Part shown: piece after piece, positions 59,004-64,000 of the stretch
Layout: the number at the start of each line of letters is the position of its first letter
Position numbering within the stretch: position 1 is the first letter of the stretch
Source: JALZAI01 sp038212215
GTDB lineage: Bacteria; Actinomycetota; Actinomycetes; Mycobacteriales; Jatrophihabitantaceae
NCBI GenBank assembly: GCA_038212215.1
Contig: JBBQUT010000011.1
Span: 42,076 to 106,075, forward strand
DNA length: 64,000 nt
Direction of reading: 5' to 3'
Notes under the pieces: generated by a model
Databases searched by the model: none
Told to the model about the DNA's origin: nothing
The model's input: the letters and a program-made list of their open reading frames with translations, nothing else
Position numbers and translations under genes: made by a program

Positions 59004-59600
59004 TCAGCGCCGCGCGAGACGCCAGCCCGCAGCACCGACAAGGCCCGCTCCTGCCGCAACGACGAGGATCAGCGTGAGGTCACCGCCGGAACCAGTGCCT
59101 GCCTGCCCGCCCGACCCGGCAGCCACGCCGGTCGGCGTCGCCGAGACCGGCGCCGAGGCCGCGGCTGCCAACTGACCGCGGAGGGCACCGTCCGGGTGCG
59201 TCGGGGTGTGGATGTTGACGTAGAACCCGCTCGGGTCTGCCGCGAGCTGAGCGGCAACACCCTTGGCCGTCACGCATGCCTTGCCTGCGTTGATCTTCTT
59301 CGCGTCGAGGGGCACGACGACCGGGCCGTTGGCGCCTGCCGCGCCCTTGTGGATGTGCATGGCGACGGCGCCCTTGATGTCGCTGGTGACGGTGGCGCAC
59401 ACCTGGCCGGAACCCGCGTCGGCAGTCACGGAGGCGGAGCCAGTCGCCTTGGCGTCGCCCGGCTTACCGACCTCGGCCGACCCGCTGAGCGTCGCACTGG
59501 AGGAGGACGTCGCAGCCAGAGCGGGACCAGCTGTGAGAAACAGCCCCCCCGCCAACAGTACGGGCGCGGCAATCGCGATCATGAGCGCCTTCGTGGTCAT
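59004..59600 (-). CDS. Secreted CHRD-domain protein with C-terminal membrane anchor
   Basis: 198 residues. Signal peptide MTTKALMIAIAAPVLLAGG, cleaved near ALA-AT. The CHRD domain (40-145) has the family pattern: VCATVTSDIKGAVAMHIHKG, NGPVVVPLD, FYVNIHTPTHPDGALRGQL. A Gly/Ser/Ala linker then leads to a C-terminal helix (LILVVAAGAGLVGAAG) with a basic RLARR end. This is the layout of a sortase substrate without a clear LPXTG; TGTGSGGD precedes the helix. GGAGG lies before the ATG at 59600. Confidence 0.88.
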   Translation of the reverse strand: MTTKALMIAIAAPVLLAGGLFLTAGPALAATSSSSATLSGSAEVGKPGDAKATGSASVTADAGSGQVCATVTSDIKGAVAMHIHKGAAGANGPVVVPLDAKKINAGKACVTAKGVAAQLAADPSGFYVNIHTPTHPDGALRGQLAAAASAPVSATPTGVAAGSGGQAGTGSGGDLTLILVVAAGAGLVGAAGWRLARR

Positions 59601-60047
59601 CGGAAGCCTCCTTCGGGAACCGCGCGGGGGACAGGTGTCCCAACGCGTCATCGCGGTAGCCCGCATCCGTGCATACGTAGCCGAAGGGGTGGCGGTTCAA
59701 CGACCGGTCCCTCCACCCGAATGACCGAGGCCAGGACATGGTCGTCGGGTTCCTCGCCTCGTGCCGGCTGCCCTGTGCAGGCCTTCCCGACGTCATTGAC
59801 GCCGTCATCGATCGGTGCGTAGGGGTTCGAGTGCTATTCGCCATTGCCATTGGGCGACCGCCGGAGTCAATGTGAACTTCGACCGCCGAGCATCAGTGCC
59901 GGGATCCGTGGGTCGTTCATATGATCCGACCGGTGCCCGGGCTAGACCTATCTGGGCCCGAGCGGCACTTCACCATTCGTGAGTTCAATCTTGGCCCGGT
60001 ATGCCAAGATCGCCGGCGCTCGAGCCAGGCAGCGCAGCGGGTCCGGG
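59601..60047. other. Gap between the CHRD operon and the second PIN gene
   Basis: 447 bases with no gene I can support. It must contain the promoter for the CHRD-sortase-cupredoxin transcript. It shows no homopolymer, strong palindrome or coding-like frame with recognisable motifs. Confidence 0.5.
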
Positions 60048-60482
60048 TCAGGCCCGTAACCACACGGACCCGTCCGAGCCCGGCAGCGGGATGGCGAGGA
60101 TTCCCTCGTCGTGGCAGAGACCGAGCAGGTGCGGATCGGACGTGGCCAGCGGCTCGCCGGTGACTCGTGCTGTAGCGGCCAGCACGCAGTCGGCGATGGT
60201 CACGGCTCGAGTGGTGCGGTGGTAATGCTGGGCGCGTAGTCGTCCCGCTAGGACGCTCGTCGCTGCGTCGAGCGGAGTGGGTGACTCGAGACCGAGCGTG
60301 GCGATGTCTACAGCTACCTCGTCCGGTTCGGCGTCGTATAGGCGAGCCATTCGGTCGATCACCTCCGCAACGCCGAGCGTCGTCATACGACAGTCACTTC
60401 GGCGGACCAGCACGTCGACGTCGTCCGCGACTGGCTCGCCGGCGAGGAGACCGATGACGGCGTACGCGTCGAGCAGGGTCAC
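60048..60482 (-). CDS. PIN-domain protein, VapC-like toxin
   Basis: 144 residues. PIN-domain acidic residues: Asp in TLLDAYAVIGLLAGE, Glu in GVAEVIDRMAR, Asp in VTIADCVLAATA and Asp in LATSDPHLLGL. The GTG at 60482 overlaps the preceding AbrB-type gene by 4 bases (GTGA). It is a second toxin-antitoxin pair in the region, unrelated in detail to the one at 54 kb. Confidence 0.87.
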   Translation of the reverse strand: MTLLDAYAVIGLLAGEPVADDVDVLVRRSDCRMTTLGVAEVIDRMARLYDAEPDEVAVDIATLGLESPTPLDAATSVLAGRLRAQHYHRTTRAVTIADCVLAATARVTGEPLATSDPHLLGLCHDEGILAIPLPGSDGSVWLRA

Positions 60483-60757
60483 GAGGTACGTCGCCGGCTA
60501 ACGCCGCGGGCCTGCTTCCGTGAGTTGGCCTCGTCCCCTTCACGCCTGCCCCTACGTCGCGCGTCATCCACCCGGGGGCCGCGTCCGGCGTACTTGCCTC
60601 GCAGCGCGGAGACCGGATCTTCGAAGACGGGAGCGACGACGATGCGGTCACCAAGATCGACGATCCGAACCTTGTCGGCCACGACTCGAGCGTCAGCGCG
60701 CCACCGCGCTCGCACCTCAGCCGGAATCGATACCTGCCCGTTTCCGCTCACCGTCAT
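60479..60757 (-). CDS. AbrB/SpoVT-type antitoxin
   Basis: 92 residues. The N-terminal swapped-hairpin DNA-binding domain is TVSGNGQVSIPAEVRARW, then VRIVDLGDRIVVAPVFEDP. The tail is very basic (RRRGRREGDEANSRKQARGV). The ATG at 60757 is chosen for AGGAG about 10 bases upstream; ATG at 60778 is in frame. It forms an operon with the PIN protein downstream. The gap 60758-60989 should hold its promoter. Confidence 0.85.
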   Translation of the reverse strand: MTVSGNGQVSIPAEVRARWRADARVVADKVRIVDLGDRIVVAPVFEDPVSALRGKYAGRGPRVDDARRRGRREGDEANSRKQARGVSRRRTS

Positions 60758-60989
60758 GATGTGGTCGCTCCTGCTCATGCACGAATTGTATATCGTGCTC
60801 AACGCGTTGTATGGCTCAATGGCCGCCTTCATCGCGCCAGCGGGGCGTCAGCAGGACGAGTCCTCGCCCACGCGTTGCTCATCACTGCAGCATCGGCGAG
60901 ATCAGCCGCGGCATACGAGCCGTCGTTGGTGTTGTCGATCATGCCCGTCCTTCGTTCGATAACGATGTTGAACACATACCGATCGCGCC

Positions 60990-61191
60990 CGTTCGATAAC
61001 GGTGATATCAGAAATGATCTTCGCGAGTATGCATTTGGTACCCATCAGAACTGAAACAATCGATGTTGATCAACGACAACAAGCCCCTCTAGGCCAGCAC
61101 TCCGAGGCCTGCAAACACTCCAGTGATCTTCCAAGATCGGAAACCGCTAAAGGAGGGGTGGCGCAGGCTCACATCCTGCCGGGGGCCACCA
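60990..61191 (+). repeat. Diverged copy of the att boundary block, ending in degenerate tRNA-Arg 3' end
   Basis: This block aligns with 54721-54928: cgttcgataac, gatatcagaaatgatcttcg, catcagaactgaaa, cgatgttgatcaa, aggccagcactccgaggcc. The tRNA-like end at 61153-61191 differs from the true 3' end by a missing C, ttcga changed to ctcac, and an extra C before the terminal acca. Confidence 0.8.
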
Positions 61192-61313
61192 CGCTGCTTC
61201 ATCCGGTCGAGGCACAGGCGGCAGGTCAACAGCGGCGCAGACAATGTCGGGATTCAGGCGACGTCGACAACCAGCGGGGAAGTCAAGCGACCGAGCGGCC
61301 GAACGCAAGATGC

Positions 61314-61545
61314 GCGAGCAGTACCTCAATTTTTCTGTCGAGAAGTTGTCAGTTTTCCTCAAGTTCAGCTGCCGACGACCGAAGTGAAGGGTGAGCGGAA
61401 CACGCGGGGGCCCTGCCTGTGCCGCTCGATCAATCTCAGCAAAGGTCGTCCCCGATGATCACCAGCGCAGTTCGCTCGACCTTCTCCACCTCCTCTGCCG
61501 AAGCAAGCACCACGTTCGGTTCCGAGCTCAGCCCCAGGAACGCCT
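61314..61545 (+). repeat. Degenerate copy of the promoter/leader region found at 63.6-63.8 kb
   Basis: About 230 bases align with 63588-63815, including gggtgagcggaacacgcggg, ctcagcaaaggtcg and ccccgatgatcacca. Similarity covers the non-coding stretch upstream and the first 25 or so codons. The copies differ by scattered substitutions and small indels. Confidence 0.8.
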
Positions 61546-61598
61546 CGCGCCCGATCTCGTACGCTGGGCGTCAAGCCGTCGTTGGAGGCTCACGATGA
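61455..61598 (+). pseudogene. Truncated 5' end of a Tat-exported protein gene
   Basis: The frame of 47 codons starts MITSAVRSTFSTSSAEAS, matching the start of the protein at 63728 (MITNSARTTSTTTSSARTAE). The twin-arginine signal and all downstream coding sequence are replaced by unrelated residues and a stop. It is a relict of a duplication. Confidence 0.65.
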
Positions 61599-61771
61599 TT
61601 CCTGCCGACACCGACCAGACCGCCCAAGAACGTCTCCTTCGCACCTTCCCCGATGTACCAGTGCGGATCATCGCAACGGTCTTCACCGCCTACCGCCAGG
61701 TCGAGCCCACCCTCGCCGACACGGTCCACGCGGTCCGAGCCCGAATCGCGGACGCGTGTGCCCTGGAATGA
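61595..61771 (+). CDS. Small alpha-helical protein of unknown function
   Basis: 58 residues: an N-terminal helix (TAQERLLRTFPDVP), then VRIIATVFTAYRQVEPTLAD and VHAVRARIADA. The pattern L-x3-FPDVP-x2-I-x2-V-x3-Y recalls the short three-helix-bundle dimerisation domain proteins common in actinobacteria. GGAGG lies about 7 bases before the ATG. It overlaps the stop of the truncated Tat gene by 4 bases. Confidence 0.55.
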   Translation: MIPADTDQTAQERLLRTFPDVPVRIIATVFTAYRQVEPTLADTVHAVRARIADACALE

Positions 61772-61845
61772 ATTAATCGACAATCACCAAAACCCGCCGG
61801 CAAAGAAGGTGCCGCGCACGCACTGAACCGCCCGCTCGACACGAT

Positions 61846-62215
61846 TTGGACTCGGTTGCCGACGACGCCCTCGGCCTGGTGGCCGGGTTGGCTGGGCTGT
61901 CGCGCCTTGTCGCGGGCGCTGGAACGCTTGAGCAACTGCTGACCGAGGTCGCGAACTTCGCCAAACTCGCCGTGCCCGACGCCGACGGGGTCCGGGTGAC
62001 GATGCTCGAAGCGGGTGAACCCGACCATCGTCGCCTCGGCGACGTTCGTACGCGACAGTGGACGCGGTCCAGTACCGCCTCTCGGCGAAGGGCCGTGCAT
62101 CTCGGCGGCCGCGTCCGGTTCGACGAACATGTCGAGCGGGATGGGTGAGGATTCGGCGTGGCCGACATTCGGCGCGCCGCGCTCAGGCCCATTCTCGGCC
62201 GGTCGACGGCGTTGA
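61846..62215 (+). pseudogene. GAF-domain (GAF-ANTAR type) regulator, 5' part, frameshifted
   Basis: Frame 1 from a TTG at 61846 reads LAGLSRLVAGAGTLEQLL, TEVANFAKLAVPDADGVRV and TMLEAGEPD, an N-terminal GAF segment. Homology continues as TIVASATFVRD in a second frame, VDAVQYRL in a third, and GEGPCISAAA back in the second. At least three frameshifts make it a pseudogene. The likely 3' half is at 63.26-63.47 kb. Confidence 0.7.
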
Positions 62216-63250
62216 TGCTTGATCAGGGATTGGCATGGCATGAAAATTGTGTAGGCTAGCAATTGCTGACAAAGCAGCCACCCGGGAATGTATCCGCCTT
62301 ACCGCGGATCGAGCATGAGCTCACAGCCGGGACGTCCAGGTATCCCCCTGACGCTTTCGGGAGAAGTGAACCGGACACCGGCAAGCACGCGCCGGAGCCG
62401 CCAGGCATGCAATTGCCTGCATACTCCGGCGGCTCGCAACAACCTCCGGCCACGACGCCTCGGTCCATCGCGCAGCTGCGAAGGCTGGCGCACCCGCAAC
62501 GAATCAGTTCAGTACAAAGTCGTCCACTCGGTCGGGCGCTACGTGTCCCGACCGACACCATCGTCTTGATGCTGCGCCCGTGGCGCGTTGTCGAGCGGTC
62601 GATCCGTGGGGGAGCGACCTGGCGGTGGCTGCGGTGTGTTCGTCGAACGAGCGCCTGAAAAGCCATGGCTGAGTTCGGCCCGACAATGAGCACACCGCGG
62701 TCGTCGGGGTTAGTTGTGAAGCTAACGACGTCGCGACGGGCTTGTATCAACGTCGAGTCGGGCACAGTGACGCCACGCGCAATCAGAGGACAATCGATGA
62801 CAACCACGATGATCGCCGCCATGAGTCACGACATTCGCCTGATCCATCGGGGGCAATTGAGTTTCGGAACCTGCAGCTGTGGCTGGGAGTCACCAGAGCA
62901 TCCTGCGCCCGCGCCGGCAGCGACAGCAGCCGTGCGACACGGCACCAGCTGCGCCGGGATGTCGTCGATGGCAGCCTCGCCGGTCTGACCGGTTGCTCTA
63001 TCGACGTCGCGGGCGATCGGCATCTGTTCGACCAAGCCGGTCGACGGTGGCGCCCAAGCGCTCACCGCCGCCGAGAACGAAGAGCGCAAGGTCCTGATCC
63101 TCGATGTCGAGATGCCTGAGGTCGGCGGCCCGGACGTCTGCTGCGAGGTCACTTCAGGCGTCGTTCAGCGTCGTTCAGCCTCCGATGTCGCTGAGGGAAG
63201 CCTCGTATCCAGCATCGGCCAGAAGGTAACGAGATCGTTCCGGTCACTCT
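62216..63250. other. Degenerate region with one possible small ORF
   Basis: About 1 kb without a clear gene, lying between the two parts of the GAF pseudogene. A possible 63-residue ORF at 62797-62988 (+) has AGAGGA 7 bases before its ATG and a CSCGWESPEH motif that could bind metal; I rate it at about one in three. Other long frames on both strands look random. Confidence 0.35.
63040..63150 (+). pseudogene. Possible receiver-domain remnant
   Basis: One frame reads VDGGAQALTAAENEERKV, then LILDVEMPEVGGPDVCCEV. This resembles the segment around the phosphoacceptor Asp of a response regulator (LLDVxMPxxxGxxVC). No start, and the frame is not extended as a domain on either side. Chance similarity is possible. 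Confidence 0.35.
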
Positions 63251-63259
63251 TACGGTTTA

Positions 63260-63470
63260 TAACGGTTCGTACCATTTATGCTAACCGTTACTCCGACCGA
63301 CCCGACGCGTTCGACGCCGAATCCGAGAACGTCGGGCTGCTGCTCGCCGCAAATGCCGGCGCCGCGCTCGCGAGTCACGGATCGAGCCAACCTACGCATC
63401 GCGTTGAGCCGCGCGAGATGGGCAGCAACCCGTAGGCCTGTCGCGCAGTTCGGCCACGCTTGAGTTCAAC
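63260..63470 (+). pseudogene. GAF-ANTAR regulator, 3' remnant
   Basis: The frame reads YSDRPDAFDAESENVGLLLA, then ANAGAALASHGS, typical of the end of the GAF domain in GAF-ANTAR regulators. In another frame RANLRIALSRAR follows, resembling the start of ANTAR (NLRxALxxR). It would complete the 5' part at 61846-62215, with about 1 kb of extra sequence between. Confidence 0.6.
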
Positions 63471-63587
63471 GGCCGCCCAGATACCGAGTGCCGAGTCGGC
63501 GGCCTCCTGGCGCGACACACCCGTCGCCACGACACCGCGCGGCGTTCCCCGCCGCAGCGCCGCCGATCTAATTCGCGATTCTCAACA

Positions 63588-63815
63588 GTGAGCGATACCT
63601 CAAATTTGGTGTCGATAAATGTCAGTTTCTCCGCAAGGTCAGTTAGGGGTGACCGAAGGTACGGGTGAGCGGAACACGCGGGGCCGTGCCTGTACCACCC
63701 GATCTACCTCAGCAAAGGTCGCCCCCGATGATCACCAACTCAGCACGCACAACATCCACCACTACCTCCTCCGCCCGCACCGCTGAAGCGGCAAGCACCG
63801 CGTTCGGCCCGAATC
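63588..63815 (+). repeat. Promoter/leader copy upstream of the intact Tat-exported gene
   Basis: Aligns with 61314-61545. It covers roughly 140 bases of non-coding DNA and the first codons of the intact gene. Conservation of the non-coding part (gagcggaacacgcgggg, tcagcaaaggtcg) suggests it contains the promoter and ribosome-binding region. Confidence 0.8.
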
Positions 63816-64000
63816 GTTCCTTCGGCCGGCGCGGCTTCCTCGGCGCCAGCGTCGCCGGTGTCGCGGGTGTGGGTCTGGCCGCCTTCGGCGCGCCGAGTCT
63901 GGCGAACGCGCGCAGCCCGCGCACCCTGTCCGGCGCGCGCACGTCGAGCGCCCAGCGCGTCACCGCCCCGGTGCTGTCCCTGCAGTTCGGGCTGGACACC
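63728..64000 (+). CDS. Tat-exported protein, partial at right edge
   Basis: 91 codons are visible and open to the edge. A Ser/Thr/Ala-rich n-region (ARTTSTTTSSARTAEAAS) precedes a twin-arginine signal RRGFLGASVAGVAGVGLAAF with cleavage near LANA-RS. The mature part seen (TSSAQRVTAPVLSLQFGLDT) is too short to identify. AAAGG lies 9-10 bases before the ATG. A truncated duplicate of its 5' end is 2.3 kb upstream. Confidence 0.75.
   Translation, partial: MITNSARTTSTTTSSARTAEAASTAFGPNRSFGRRGFLGASVAGVAGVGLAAFGAPSLANARSPRTLSGARTSSAQRVTAPVLSLQFGLDT

Larger units (their letters stand above)
54929..61191. mobile_element. Integrated segment 2, decayed, between attR1 and a degenerate third tRNA copy
   Basis: The left boundary is the 54.9 kb tRNA copy and the right boundary a mutated copy at 61153-61191. 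Contents: integrase pseudogene next to the left boundary, a small conserved protein, an HTH pseudogene, a GAF/SpoIIE phosphatase, a CHRD-sortase-cupredoxin operon and a VapBC-like pair. The tandem arrangement and poor state of the right boundary suggest an older insertion now immobile. Confidence 0.65.

Noticed and set aside
62256..62822. Minus-strand frame of 188 codons and overlapping + strand frame of 131 codons
   Set aside because: Neither has a ribosome-binding site at a plausible start, nor any motif or predicted domain; they lie in a region full of remnants.

Overview
The window is chromosomal DNA of a high-GC Gram-positive actinobacterium. Evidence is the heavy GC bias, many GTG starts, 4-base ATGA/GTGA gene overlaps, the mismatch endonuclease NucS in a region with no MutS/MutL, and the actinobacterial gene order hom-thrC-thrB-rho-rpmE-prfA-prmC-sua5-wecA-atp operon-DUF2550-murA. 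An MurA with Asp in place of Cys and tandem-fused 3-hydroxyacyl-CoA dehydrogenases also fit. I cannot name a genus from the sequence alone.

Left third (about 1-21 kb). An ECF sigma factor/YCII pair opens the window, followed by a membrane protein and an alpha/beta hydrolase. Then comes a cluster for the early ethylmalonyl-CoA pathway and B12-dependent mutase chemistry: MeaB chaperone, thiolase, methylmalonyl/ethylmalonyl-CoA epimerase, crotonyl-CoA carboxylase/reductase (all CO2-pocket residues kept), double-length 3-hydroxybutyryl-CoA dehydrogenase, ethylmalonyl-CoA mutase, and a PduO cobalamin adenosyltransferase at 20.3 kb. Between them lie a DivIVA-like coiled-coil protein, a Tat-exported multicopper oxidase, NucS with a decayed duplicate of its 3' end plus a heptad-repeat coiled-coil ORF, an aldo/keto reductase and a probable phosphatidylcholine synthase.

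Middle (about 19-49 kb). This is housekeeping: MurA, gluconate kinase, the complete F-type ATP synthase operon on the minus strand (atpZ/I-B-E-F-H-A-G-D-C), WecA, Sua5, PrmC, RF1, L31, a sugar ABC importer without its own ATPase, Rho with a Q/N-rich low-complexity insert, the threonine and lysine genes thrB-thrC-hom-lysA, ArgS, and DUF3105 and DUF305 proteins.

Right end (48.9-64 kb). This is an accessory region anchored at an intact tRNA-Arg(CCG). The last 39 bases of the tRNA are repeated exactly at 54.9 kb and in decayed form at 61.15 kb, so two integrated segments lie in tandem. The first carries a complete Hen1/Pnkp RNA repair operon, an orphan AbiEi-type antitoxin and a VapBC pair. The second carries a frameshifted integrase, a frameshifted HTH gene, a GAF/SpoIIE phosphatase, a CHRD protein-class F sortase-cupredoxin operon and a second VapBC-like pair. 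Beyond it lie gene remnants (GAF-type sensor, receiver-like) and two copies of the promoter/leader of a Tat-exported protein, whose intact copy runs off the right edge.
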